A DNA stretch of 41,580 nt from Clostridia bacterium (GTDB lineage: Bacteria > Bacillota > Clostridia > Christensenellales > DUVY01): the NCBI GenBank assembly GCA_026001225.1, contig BNZQ01000015.1:1-41580 (forward strand). The letters are read 5' to 3'. Positions 24,035-32,007 of the stretch are shown piece by piece; the stretch's first letter is position 1, and each line of letters begins with the position of its first letter. The notes below the pieces were generated by a model. The model was not told the DNA's origin, made no database searches, and saw only the letters and a program-made list of their open reading frames with translations. The translations under genes were made by a program, and so were the position numbers.

Positions 24035-24505
24035 TTACTTTTCTATGCCCACAGACAGCATGAACGACAAATACTTACTATGTCTGAATGTGTCGGTTAC
24101 GTCAACATAGCTGTCATCGTACATAAAATCGTTTTGTCCCATATTGTATGGTGGGTCGATAAAAATAACGTCAATCGCGCCCTTATGCGTCTTGCATAAA
24201 AGTTGTAAAGTTGATAGGTTGTCCCCCTCAATAAGAAAGTTTATCTTGCCGCCGTTGTCAACGTAAAGCCCTAACTCCTCAGTAAGTACGGGGGTATTTG
24301 TTTCAAGTATTTCGTCTATATCCTCTCGGTGCTCCTCAAAAACAAGCCCGTATTTCTTTCCGCGCACTTCCTTTTCGAGTTCGCCAATATATGACAACAA
24401 ACGCCCCGTGTTATCATCCTGCGGCGCAGTTGATATAAAAGAGCGTAACTCCGCTATTTTTGCGACTAATTCGTCGCGTTTTTGCTTCGATATGTTTGTA
24501 CTCAC
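24035..24505 (-). pseudogene. Type III Mod-like DNA methyltransferase, N-terminal fragment
   Basis: It starts at GTG 24505 with AGGAG seven bases upstream. The first 90 residues are a typical Mod N-terminus (helical, then LIEGDNLSTLQLL). After these come the N6-adenine catalytic motif DPPYN (near 118-122), FMYDD and a FRHSKYLSFM segment. At that point Mod proteins normally continue for several hundred residues, but here the frame ends after 156. The target recognition region and SAM motif I are missing, so it is inactive. The cut is at about 24050. It is the last gene of the HipB/HipA-like operon. Confidence 0.8.
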
Positions 24506-24532
24506 TTGGTATCTCCTATTTTTGTACCTTTG

Positions 24533-25411
24533 TTAGTCCGTCGTCAGCTTTTCCTCAATCCATTCCTTGTACGTCTTGGTTGAGCCTTGTATTTTCCAAA
24601 CTGCGGGTCCGCTCACGTTCTCAAAACCGCCGACAACGGAAGCGGCATAAGACGGACTCGAAAAACCGAAGTTTTGCGTAAGCGTAAGAGTTTCACCGTC
24701 GTCGAGTATTACGCCTTTCTCAATAAGCGCTTTTCGTGCATCGCCATGCACCTTGCTTACGCCCTCCCACTTCTTTCTGAGTTTTGAACCCTCAAGCAAT
24801 GTGAATTCGTCGTCTATTATTTGAGCGGTTGAGGCAAAGCCTTTGCCTTTATATTCAAAAACGGGGGAGTTCACTTTCGACTTTTCGCCCGTGCTTTCCT
24901 CTACGGTTTTATCCTTTGTTTGCTTGAAAATTTCCACGCCTATTGTCGGCAATACAACGCTTAGTTTCTGCAAAAAGTTTTCCATATCGGAAATATCGGA
25001 CTCCGGCAAATTATGAAGTTGCTTTTGTTGGCTTGTCCTGTTTTCGAGTGTAGTCCGTTTCGCCTTTTCGCCAAGTTCAAGAAGTTTTGCCTCTATGTAT
25101 TTTATGTGCCCCTTGGTGAGGTTTTGGTCTTTACTCGTAACGACAATAACCTTGTCGTATTTATCGGTAAATATCTCGTGTTTGGGGTCGCGCCAACGTT
25201 CAACGATTGTTTCCGCCTCGCCGATATATGCCTTATTTTCGCCAAGCAAAATATAAACGCCCGACCGCTTTAATTCGTCGCGTTTCTTTAAGTCGTCAAG
25301 CCTGCTAAACGGCGCGGCTATAACGTGCCCAGTCCAGTTCATTATCTCGGCGGTTACCATGCCGCTAATCGAACCGTCTATCAAAAAGATTTTAACTGTT
25401 TCGCTACTCAT
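24533..25411 (-). CDS. GIY-YIG nuclease domain protein with DUF4357-like C-terminus
   Basis: A protein of 292 residues from ATG 25411 (AAGGAG six bases upstream); it overlaps the previous gene by 8 bp. A GIY-YIG-like domain with GVYILLGENKAYIGEAETIVERW and then an IEAKLLELG helix occupies about 45-125. A linker follows, and then a region with GKGFASTAQIIDDEFTLLEGS and SSPSYAASVVGGFENVSGP...TYKEW, matching the DUF4357 pattern. Such proteins often accompany restriction-modification genes, as here with the Mod remnant. Nuclease activity is plausible but not certain, because the first motif reads VYI/YIG instead of GIY/YIG. Confidence 0.8.
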   Translation of the reverse strand: MSSETVKIFLIDGSISGMVTAEIMNWTGHVIAAPFSRLDDLKKRDELKRSGVYILLGENKAYIGEAETIVERWRDPKHEIFTDKYDKVIVVTSKDQNLTKGHIKYIEAKLLELGEKAKRTTLENRTSQQKQLHNLPESDISDMENFLQKLSVVLPTIGVEIFKQTKDKTVEESTGEKSKVNSPVFEYKGKGFASTAQIIDDEFTLLEGSKLRKKWEGVSKVHGDARKALIEKGVILDDGETLTLTQNFGFSSPSYAASVVGGFENVSGPAVWKIQGSTKTYKEWIEEKLTTD

Positions 25412-26921
25412 TTTTATCTCCTTTATTTGCCCGTGCGACAATCTCTTTCAGCATCCTTATCCGCGCCACGAGTGCCGCGCAAAGCCTGTTGCGTCGCACC
25501 TCGGAGGTTGATGCGTCCATGGTTTCGGAAAGAATAGCGGCAAACTCTTTGTCTATGCCGTCGAGGGCGACAAAGTCAATCCACGAAAAGTCTTTGACGA
25601 GTTCAATTTGCTTTATGTGTTTACCCCTAAACGGTTTGCTTTCGATTGTTATGTCCGCCGCCCGAATTGCGTTTTCTTGCTCTCTGCACCACATAGATGT
25701 GCCGCTGTCGTATATCGGCGCGACCGACAACCATTTAAGCGTGTTTGCGTCGCGAATGAGACCGAAGTTGTTGTAGTGGCGGTCAATGTTGGCGATTATG
25801 AAGTCAAGAACGAGCATTTGGTCAATGCGTAGCCGAACGTCCTTTATGCCGAGGCTTTCGGCTTTGACAATAAAGCTCTCATAGTCGGACGTGTTGTTGT
25901 CCTTTTTAATGAGTTGCTTTATATGCCACGCCGTGACGAGTTCGGTTTGCGCGTTTATAAAATCCTCGCAAAGGCTGTATGTTTCGCCGTCAATCACCGT
26001 TGCCGTGTATTCGATAAACGGTATGCCGAGCCGCGCACAAACCCTGCTTGCAAGAATTTCATTTGCGACTTCTTGCTTGTACGGCTTACTGCTCCCCTTT
26101 ATGAGATAACGCTTCCCGTCTATTATTTTCCATTTCTTTTTCAGAACGCCGTCCGACGTATTATCCGGCGACATAAGGCTTATGTCTTTTTTGTCCGCAA
26201 CTTCCGCCCTGCCGAATAAAATATCGCCTACGTCCTCACTAAAACTGTTTTGAAAGAAGTTTACCTCACTCCATTTCAAATCGTCCCCCACGGGGCTAAT
26301 CCAGTATTGGTCGGAAAGGCTCAAGCCTAAGCTCTTATCCAGTAATTCCTGCGGAAATACAAGTCCTAAACTCTCCAAAAAATCATTTAATCCGTCGCGG
26401 CTTGCGGGTATCGCTCTACCTTTCCACCATTCGCGGAGTGCGGTAAAATCAACGCCGTTTTTCCCGACCGTACCGACGGGCAGGTGCGGCTCGTCAAAGG
26501 TCTTGCCGAGTGAGCTTATTTCGCCGTTTATATTAATTTCTATTTCGATAACCGCAATGTCCTTGTGCCGTAAAACGAAATTGCGCTTGCCGCTTGCAAC
26601 CGCTTTTAACCATTCCTCAAACGCGACAAAATCTTTGCGCTCAACCGCTTTTATGCCCGAAAGCAAATCTAAAATATCCGCCGCGTTCAGCACGTCGGTC
26701 TTGTATGCTTTGCCGTCTGCCGCCGTCAATTTCAGTTGTCTACAAAGTGTAGACAACTGACCGCCTTTCTCATCGTCACGAACTTTTATTATATGCCAGT
26801 ATTTCCTCGCGTTCGCAGGGTGAACTAATGCGTCTAAAACGTCAATAACGGAAAACAAGTAATCGCCGCCGTCTTGTTTCGCATAGCGAATGACCTTGTT
26901 GTTAAAATCTTTACTCGCCAT
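25404..26921 (-). CDS. BRO-N / HipA-like kinase fusion (toxin candidate)
   Basis: A protein of 505 residues, ATG directly after the XRE gene's stop with GGAGG ten bases upstream. Residues 1-105 look like a phage antirepressor BRO-N domain (FSVIDVLDALVHPANARKYW, later KTDVLNAADILDLL). The C-terminal 300 residues are HipA-like: KRYLIKGSSKPYKQEVANE near the ATP site, the catalytic-loop pattern ANIDRHYNNFGLIRD and a metal-site APIYDSGTSMW. The DxDRHxxNFG-type core is intact (D, N and second D present). HipA proteins phosphorylate tRNA synthetases or related targets, and the preceding XRE protein is the expected antitoxin. The BRO-N fusion is uncommon and may sense DNA or phage. Confidence 0.8.
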   Translation of the reverse strand: MASKDFNNKVIRYAKQDGGDYLFSVIDVLDALVHPANARKYWHIIKVRDDEKGGQLSTLCRQLKLTAADGKAYKTDVLNAADILDLLSGIKAVERKDFVAFEEWLKAVASGKRNFVLRHKDIAVIEIEININGEISSLGKTFDEPHLPVGTVGKNGVDFTALREWWKGRAIPASRDGLNDFLESLGLVFPQELLDKSLGLSLSDQYWISPVGDDLKWSEVNFFQNSFSEDVGDILFGRAEVADKKDISLMSPDNTSDGVLKKKWKIIDGKRYLIKGSSKPYKQEVANEILASRVCARLGIPFIEYTATVIDGETYSLCEDFINAQTELVTAWHIKQLIKKDNNTSDYESFIVKAESLGIKDVRLRIDQMLVLDFIIANIDRHYNNFGLIRDANTLKWLSVAPIYDSGTSMWCREQENAIRAADITIESKPFRGKHIKQIELVKDFSWIDFVALDGIDKEFAAILSETMDASTSEVRRNRLCAALVARIRMLKEIVARANKGDKNE

Positions 26922-27149
26922 CTACTTCTTAACCTCCGTTTCACTTGGCGCGTCGGGCAATATCTCTATTATATCATCACTCGTGCATTGAAGCGCGTTG
27001 CAAATTTTAAGCAAAATGTTGGTGTTTAGGTTCTCGCCCTTTTGCAGTTTTGAGACCGTGGCGGGCGCGATTCCCGCGACTTCCATAAGGTCTTGCTTTT
27101 TCATATCTTTGTCTATTAACAGCTTCCAAAGCCTTTTATAACTAACCAT
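26922..27149 (-). CDS. XRE-family regulator, HipB-like antitoxin
   Basis: A protein of 75 residues. ATG 27149 is chosen because GGGAGG lies six bases upstream; the longer reading to 27176 would begin in the promoter. It has a classic helix-turn-helix: KKQDLMEVAGIAPATVSKLQKG then NTNILLKICNALQC. It stands directly before the HipA-like gene. Upstream is a perfect palindrome (27211-27228) beside the -35 box, as expected for autoregulation. Confidence 0.85.
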   Translation of the reverse strand: MVSYKRLWKLLIDKDMKKQDLMEVAGIAPATVSKLQKGENLNTNILLKICNALQCTSDDIIEILPDAPSETEVKK

Positions 27150-27177
27150 TTCACGCCTCCCGTGCGTATTCCTCATA

Positions 27178-27206
27178 AGTTTAACATAAAACTATGAATA
27201 TTGCAA
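27178..27206 (-). promoter_or_regulatory. Promoter of the HipB/HipA-like operon
   Basis: Minus strand: TTGCAA (27201-27206), 17-bp spacer, TAAACT (27178-27183). The predicted transcription start is about 22 bp before the ATG at 27149. Confidence 0.6.
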
Positions 27207-27210
27207 GCAC

Positions 27211-27228
27211 TTTTCACGTTCGTGAAAA
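27211..27228. promoter_or_regulatory. Operator palindrome next to the HipB promoter
   Basis: TTTTCACG and CGTGAAAA form a perfect inverted repeat around a 2-bp centre, four bases upstream of the -35 box. It is the likely binding site of the XRE regulator. Confidence 0.65.
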
Positions 27229-27261
27229 ATATTTATCTTTAATCCGCCGCTCTGCCGAACT

Positions 27262-27296
27262 TAAATACAAAACGACGAGCCTTGCGACCCGCCGTT
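27262..27296 (-). terminator. Terminator at the end of the recombinase/ParB operon
   Basis: On the minus strand AACGGCG pairs with CGTCGTT (one G-U pair), with a 12-nt loop, followed by TTGTATTT. It lies just after the stop at 27310. Confidence 0.5.
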
Positions 27297-27309
27297 TGTT
27301 TTTCATATA

Positions 27310-27870
27310 TCATTTTTCGTTTGGCTCCCACAATCTGCAAGTGTCGCTCCTGCTGACGAAATCGGCTAATCGCTCCGACTTGTCGTTCACGCAAACGGTA
27401 TCGTCCTCGTGAAGTGCCTTGCCGTCGCCTTTCGCGCCCCATTTACAATTGCCGCAGGTTTTGCCTGTTGCGCGTTTTGATTCCGCTATAAACTCATCCA
27501 ACGCGAGCGCACTTGCCGCAATTTGTTTTTGCTCCTCCGTCGCTCCGATGTACGTTATGTGACAAGCGTTTTTCATCTTGTTTATGACGATGCCGATTGT
27601 CGGGTTTTCGTTCGGGTAAACCTCACGCTTGTTGTAATGCTCCACAAGTCTCTGCATCTGCTCTATGTCCGCCGCCTTTGGGTCTCCCGCCCGCACGTTT
27701 ATGAGAACGACCGACCGCAGTTCAATGTGATACATTTCCAAATCTAAAAAGCAAAAGTCGCCGTCCGCAAACGTGACCCTTTTCTTTTGCCTTGAAAACG
27801 CAAACCCTTTTTGCAGACTTAATAAGTGCTCCCATAGCTTGGTGAGTATTTCGTGCTTTGTGAATTTCAT
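27310..27870 (-). CDS. DUF1016 (YhcG-like) nuclease-fold remnant fused to a Cys4 CKW module
   Basis: A protein of 186 residues from ATG 27870 with GGAGG five bases upstream. Residues 40-110 match the C-terminal PD-(D/E)XK part of DUF1016: FCFLDLEMYHIELRSVVLI and later NENPTIGIVINK. The expected catalytic VIELK is replaced by VLINVR, so it should not cut DNA. From about 140 there is a cysteine module CGNCKW...CVNDKS...CRLWE, also present at the C-terminus of the resolvase-like protein at 28471-29103. It probably binds zinc. It is the last gene of the operon. Function unknown. Confidence 0.65.
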   Translation of the reverse strand: MKFTKHEILTKLWEHLLSLQKGFAFSRQKKRVTFADGDFCFLDLEMYHIELRSVVLINVRAGDPKAADIEQMQRLVEHYNKREVYPNENPTIGIVINKMKNACHITYIGATEEQKQIAASALALDEFIAESKRATGKTCGNCKWGAKGDGKALHEDDTVCVNDKSERLADFVSRSDTCRLWEPNEK

Positions 27871-27881
27871 GTTCACCTCCG

Positions 27882-28256
27882 TTACGGCTCCATTTTATCG
27901 CCGAAGTAATATTTTACCACGTTTGCGTTGCCGACTATATCTTTGAACCCGCTATACCCCCACCCGTCATCGGTTTGGTGTTCTTTTTTGAGTACGCAAA
28001 TGCACGGGATTTTACGTTTAACCATATCCTCTTTCGTGTACGGGGAATTGAATTCGCCCTCGCACGGCTCATAAACGATATCGTCAAAATCAAAGGCTAT
28101 GTCCTTATATCCCGTTACGAATTGGTCATAGACCTCCTCGGCATTGCACTCGTAAGGGCAATCGTTCCAGTCGTCACCCCACCAGTTTTCTAAATCGTCC
28201 GCTCCGAGGTAAAACCTCACTACGTTGCCTTTTTGCTTAAAATCAATGATTTTCAT
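27882..28256 (-). CDS. Small acidic protein of unknown function
   Basis: A protein of 124 residues. Its ATG overlaps the previous stop (ATGA). It starts MKIIDFKQKGNVVRFYLG and contains WWGDDWND and a strongly acidic middle (DFDDIVYEPCEGEF), ending NVVKYYFGDK. The composition (many D, E, W, Y) suggests a DNA-mimic or protein-binding role, but that is only a thought. I do not recognise the family. Its place in a coupled operon supports that it is real. Confidence 0.65.
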   Translation of the reverse strand: MKIIDFKQKGNVVRFYLGADDLENWWGDDWNDCPYECNAEEVYDQFVTGYKDIAFDFDDIVYEPCEGEFNSPYTKEDMVKRKIPCICVLKKEHQTDDGWGYSGFKDIVGNANVVKYYFGDKMEP

Positions 28257-28474
28257 TTTCTTTTTCTCCTCTGCAAAAAATGCGGCGCAATACGAATGTT
28301 TCTGCCCTCGAGCGAAATATGAAACTCCGGCAACGGCTTAATCGATTTTGTTGCGTAGAATTCTCCGACAAGCGGGAATAGGGCGACTATAAACTTATCC
28401 ATTGCCGCTTTTACCTGTGGCTCGATATCCGCAAACGCACTCGTTTCGTTTTTGCCGTTATTACCCTGTGTCAT
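28253..28474 (-). CDS. Small protein of unknown function
   Basis: A protein of 73 residues with ATGA coupling to the preceding gene and overlap with the following one. Polar N-terminus, an amphipathic helix (VKAAMDKFIVALFPLVGEFY) and a basic tail (LQRRKRK). No family recognised. Support comes from the unbroken chain of overlapping genes. Confidence 0.55.
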   Translation of the reverse strand: MTQGNNGKNETSAFADIEPQVKAAMDKFIVALFPLVGEFYATKSIKPLPEFHISLEGRNIRIAPHFLQRRKRK

Positions 28475-29103
28475 GGTTTATCCTCCGTCGGGAAATTTTC
28501 CGCTTCCCACAATTCGCAAATTTTTAATGCTGAAGCTGTGCCTAACAACTGATTTTTTACGCAAGTTATTATAGTCTTATGTATGGGCTTTTTAATGACC
28601 TTTTCTGCCCATTTGCAAGTAAAACAGGTTTTGTACTTTCTTATTTTTTGCAGTTCAAGTCTGCTCACCAGTACGTTAATCGGCTCGTTTTTATGCTTAA
28701 TTTCAGTCTCCCACACATCTCCGTATAGCGGCATCAGTTTAAATATGTCGAGGCTGTTTCGTATTACCGTCTTTTCAATCTCGCAAAAAACCGTTACGCC
28801 GAGGACTTCAAATTCATGAATTATTTTTAGCAATTCATCGACCCCTCGCCCTAAACGGGAAAGCGATTTAACGCATACTTCTTGAATTTCGCCTTTTTTG
28901 CAATCCTCTATAAGGCTTTGCAATGCGGGCTTTTTGCCGTTTGGCTCGCCCCTGAATTCCTCATAGATGCCCACTAATTCGGCTAACGGGTTGTTCTTAA
29001 ATAAATCCTTGTAGTATGCCCACTGCATATTCTCGGACAGCTGACCATCCATGTTTTTATACTTGGTTTGCGTATAAACCGCTACTCTCTTTTTGTTATT
29101 CAT
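28471..29103 (-). CDS. Resolvase-like protein without catalytic serine, with Cys4 CKW module
   Basis: A protein of 210 residues from ATG 29103, overlapping the ParB-like gene by 8 bp. The N-terminal 130 residues follow the serine-resolvase fold: VAVYTQTKY, GIYEEFRGE, LQSLIEDCKKGEIQEVCVKSLSRLGRGVDELL. In active enzymes the first motif reads VYxRVST; here the arginine and serine are replaced (VYTQTKY), while the downstream LSRLGR arginines remain. There is no Recombinase DNA-binding domain. The C-terminus carries CFTCKW...CVKN...CELWE, shared with the protein at 27310-27870. It is likely a non-catalytic partner or competitor of the operon's recombinase. Confidence 0.75.
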   Translation of the reverse strand: MNNKKRVAVYTQTKYKNMDGQLSENMQWAYYKDLFKNNPLAELVGIYEEFRGEPNGKKPALQSLIEDCKKGEIQEVCVKSLSRLGRGVDELLKIIHEFEVLGVTVFCEIEKTVIRNSLDIFKLMPLYGDVWETEIKHKNEPINVLVSRLELQKIRKYKTCFTCKWAEKVIKKPIHKTIITCVKNQLLGTASALKICELWEAENFPTEDKP

Positions 29104-29950
29104 CTTTCGGTTCCCCCTCCTCGTCCTGCATATCGGCATATTTATTTCCGTGAATATCCGACTTTTTCTTTAACAGAGCCGACCACCGCAAGGTCGATTT
29201 CAGTTTTTTGTTGTATTCGCTTGTCATAATTTCGGCGTACCCGAGTGCGCCGCGCCTAAGGTCTCCCGCCGTGCGGCTTATATACCGCACCGAAAGCGCA
29301 CCCACTTTTTCCTTGAACGTTTCGTCTTTCATGTTGTCGCCGTAGGATTCGACCATAAGCGCAATGCCTCTCAGCATTGTTGCGGACATCGCCGATATAT
29401 CGCCCTCCCACGTGCCTATACCCAGTTTGAGGGTGCGTTCTAAAACCTGATAACCGTAACTTTGGTATATAAAAATTAAGGTGGAAACGGCGCAAATTGT
29501 CCCCGGTCGTTTCGACCCTGAAATTGTTAATCCGTAAGACTCGACGAGCAATTTTATGAGTATTTCGTCGTCGTTTCCCGCCTCTATTCTCGCCGAGAAT
29601 AATTCGTATGGCAAAAGTGCCTTTGTGTATGTTTGTTGATTTGCGAAAATATGCGCCTCCTGTATATACGTTAAGCCATCATATATCATGCACCATACGG
29701 GCGTATCGCGTGAGCCTGAAACGAATGCGACGGTTTCGATTGTATGCTGTCCGTTCATAACGTTATTTGCACCGTCGCGCCTACTAACCTTGATGGGGTT
29801 GATTTGATAAAGGTCGAAGTCCGCCGCCATTCGCCGTATATGCGATGCGGATAAATTCCGTTGGTACTCTTGGTTGGATACCAAGTTCTTTATCGGTATT
29901 TGCTCGAAGTGAACCTTGGGTATGTATAGGCTGAAATCTATGTCGTCCAT
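29096..29950 (-). CDS. ParB-like (DUF6551-type) protein
   Basis: A protein of 284 residues. The N-terminal 110 residues have a ParB/Srx-like arrangement: IPIKNLVSNQEYQRNLSASHIRRMAADFD, NPIKVSRRDG and VMNGQHTIETV, with the GQH motif in the position of the nucleotide-binding GxxR of ParB. The rest is helical. Such proteins are frequent on clostridial integrative elements and phages. They are thought to act in DNA binding or element maintenance, but the molecular role is not established. It overlaps the following gene and follows the first ParB gene by 3 bp. Confidence 0.75.
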   Translation of the reverse strand: MDDIDFSLYIPKVHFEQIPIKNLVSNQEYQRNLSASHIRRMAADFDLYQINPIKVSRRDGANNVMNGQHTIETVAFVSGSRDTPVWCMIYDGLTYIQEAHIFANQQTYTKALLPYELFSARIEAGNDDEILIKLLVESYGLTISGSKRPGTICAVSTLIFIYQSYGYQVLERTLKLGIGTWEGDISAMSATMLRGIALMVESYGDNMKDETFKEKVGALSVRYISRTAGDLRRGALGYAEIMTSEYNKKLKSTLRWSALLKKKSDIHGNKYADMQDEEGEPKDE

Positions 29951-29953
29951 TAT

Positions 29954-30913
29954 TTAGTTGTCCTCCCTTATTGTAGAAAGCATTGTGTCCGCCGCCGCTT
30001 TTAACGCCGTCAACTCCGCCTCCAATTTTTTTAGTGCGTCGTCCGTCGCTTCATTAAACTTAGCGGTCGTGCGCACTCGGTTTATAGAACTCACCCACGA
30101 CGGTATCGTTAAAGCAAGGCTTTTTATTTCCGCATCGGGGTCGTACTCCGGCATATCCTTTATCGCGCCGATTTGCATTTCCGCAAGCTGTACCTTATGC
30201 GGCGTGTTCTTTGGCATTATGCCGCGAGTATCCGCATAGCCTTTATACGAGCGTGGGTCGTTTTCTATCTCCTCGCCGATGCGGCGTATTTCCGACGGCG
30301 AAAGTTGCGCCATTTTTATTACGTTATCTTTGGTAATTTTGAGTTGTCCTGATAATAGTTGTTCGTGAAGTTCGGGCACTACCTCTGAAATTTTATCTAC
30401 GGCTTCGGTATATGTCGCATACCTAAGCACCGTGGCGGGGTCAATATGATATTCTCTACCAAGCCGTTCCTTTGTTATTCTAACGCTATCATCGAATTTT
30501 GGATGTGTCGCAAATTGCGACACATCCACTTTTCTCAAATACTGATTAGAACCTTTGATATTTGCTACGCCTAATATCTTTTCAAACTCATATCTTTTAC
30601 CGATTAAATAACGGCGCGTTTCGTCCGTTATATTGCGCCGCCCAAGTTGGTTAGCACAAATCCACGCGATAGCCTGCTCGCGGCTTCTAAAACCTAAGTA
30701 GTTTATATGAAACGGGATTTTGTGTTCGGTGCAAATCTTGTAACGGTTGTGCCCGTCAACAATAGTCTTGTTCCAAACGCACAGCGCGTCCCTGCACCCG
30801 TCTTGGAGTATGTTTTCCTCAAGTTGCTTTCGCTCCTCTGCCGAAAGCGGAGGGATTAGCCGCCTGAATTCCTCGTCGATTTTTAGGCTATATAAATCTT
30901 TTCCTCTTTGCAT
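29954..30913 (-). CDS. ParB-like partition/regulatory protein
   Basis: A protein of 319 residues from ATG 30913 with GGGAG upstream. The N-terminus has a ParB domain: LSAEERKQLEENILQDGCRDALCVW, VDGHNRYKIC and later EQAIAWICANQLGRRN. The middle has an HTH (GREYHIDPATVLRYATYTEAVDKI) and the C-terminus is a helical tail (ALKKLEAELTALKAAAD). It may partition or regulate the mobile element. No ParA is seen in the window, so a non-segregation role is possible. Confidence 0.8.
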   Translation of the reverse strand: MQRGKDLYSLKIDEEFRRLIPPLSAEERKQLEENILQDGCRDALCVWNKTIVDGHNRYKICTEHKIPFHINYLGFRSREQAIAWICANQLGRRNITDETRRYLIGKRYEFEKILGVANIKGSNQYLRKVDVSQFATHPKFDDSVRITKERLGREYHIDPATVLRYATYTEAVDKISEVVPELHEQLLSGQLKITKDNVIKMAQLSPSEIRRIGEEIENDPRSYKGYADTRGIMPKNTPHKVQLAEMQIGAIKDMPEYDPDAEIKSLALTIPSWVSSINRVRTTAKFNEATDDALKKLEAELTALKAAADTMLSTIREDN

Positions 30914-30925
30914 AGACTGCTCCCT

Positions 30926-31282
30926 TTATTTTGTCGGCACCGCATCCGCGACTCGGTATCGCAGTATGTTTTCGCCTTGGATATATTCTCCAACAATTTT
31001 ATAGTTGACGTTCTCCCGCCACCCGTCGCTTATGCTTATTAGGGTTTGCATAAACGACTTGCTGTTAATTTCAACCTCCCGCTGTCGTTCGGTTTTTCGA
31101 TACGGAATTCTGTGTGCCCGCTTGTCCGCGCTGTCACCCTGCAAAACCACAAAATGCCGCTCCTCCGGATTGACAAGCAACAATATATGCCTCGGGTTGC
31201 CTATAATCTGAAGCGTCTTTCGGCTTATAACGACTCGGTTCTTTTTGAAGTCGATTAGTACCGTAGGTTGTTTTGACTCCAT
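30926..31282 (-). CDS. Small recombinase-cassette protein (counterpart of 971-1360)
   Basis: A protein of 118 residues. ATG overlaps the preceding stop (TAATG) and AGGAGG is upstream. It has VLIDFKKNRVVISRKTLQIIG, then HILLLVNPEERHFVVL, a strand-helix-strand layout like the core of the two larger recombinase-associated proteins (compare VSLNAACIKRLP...YVQILIN in the neighbour). It is in the same position as the 129-residue protein in the left cassette. Function unknown; probably a DNA- or recombinase-binding accessory. Confidence 0.7.
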   Translation of the reverse strand: MESKQPTVLIDFKKNRVVISRKTLQIIGNPRHILLLVNPEERHFVVLQGDSADKRAHRIPYRKTERQREVEINSKSFMQTLISISDGWRENVNYKIVGEYIQGENILRYRVADAVPTK

Positions 31283-32007
31283 TACGACCCCTCCTTTCGC
31301 TCCGTCCGTTCAGGCGGTGCCGTTAATTTCTCCGTCGGGTGCGTGTCCGGCTTTCGTCGGTCTTGAACGCTGAAAACTGTATAATCCTTGAAGACAATCG
31401 CCTGCATCTGCTTGCGGTGTTCCTCTACCGTGGGTCCGAATGTGGTACGCCATTCTATCGGCAGTAATGGCTTTCTCGATGATTTAACCTTTCCCTCGTC
31501 GGTTATTTCCTTAGGGAATTCTTGCGCTCCGTTAAGGTCGAAAATGAATAAAAACTCATCCCCACTACGGAACATTTTACCGAGTATCTTATATCTATAA
31601 TTCGGATTCCACCTCGTAAGCTCAAGCAGTTTCGCGAAGAAATCTCTTGCCGTTACTTGTTTCGGTGTCCGTTTTATGCCTTTTGAGCCCCATACAAAGG
31701 ATTCCTTTTCATCCTCGCTACTCGGGCGCACTATGAGCTTTCTGTCTTTGGAATTTATTAAAATCTGCACATACTCCACGTCGGGCAGTCGTTTTATGCA
31801 GGCGGCATTGAGCGAAACCTTAAAATTGTTGAACGTGATTGTCGGCTCGTTTGTGTGCGCGAAAAACTCGCCGCGCACCACTTGGTACCCGTCATAGGTA
31901 AACGATTCGTCATACGGAACGTCCTCGTCCGTTAGCGGTATCGAATTCGTTTCTCTCGGCTTTTCCTCCGCCGTGCCGCCCGCGAATTCATCTTGCTCAA
32001 TTGCCAT
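31282..32007 (-). CDS. Recombinase-associated protein (paralogue of the gene at 280-987)
   Basis: A protein of 241 residues, overlapping the recombinase by 11 bp. Shared features with 280-987 are FTYDGYQVVRGEFF (FVYDGFTVARSEFF there), YVQILINSKDRK (YIQILINKDDRK there), a VRP/IRP motif, WNPNY and the VEEH segment. The same domain is fused at the C-terminus of the adjacent recombinase. No catalytic residues are obvious. A free copy next to a fused copy suggests a subunit that interacts with the recombinase, an inference. Confidence 0.75.
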   Translation of the reverse strand: MAIEQDEFAGGTAEEKPRETNSIPLTDEDVPYDESFTYDGYQVVRGEFFAHTNEPTITFNNFKVSLNAACIKRLPDVEYVQILINSKDRKLIVRPSSEDEKESFVWGSKGIKRTPKQVTARDFFAKLLELTRWNPNYRYKILGKMFRSGDEFLFIFDLNGAQEFPKEITDEGKVKSSRKPLLPIEWRTTFGPTVEEHRKQMQAIVFKDYTVFSVQDRRKPDTHPTEKLTAPPERTERKEGS

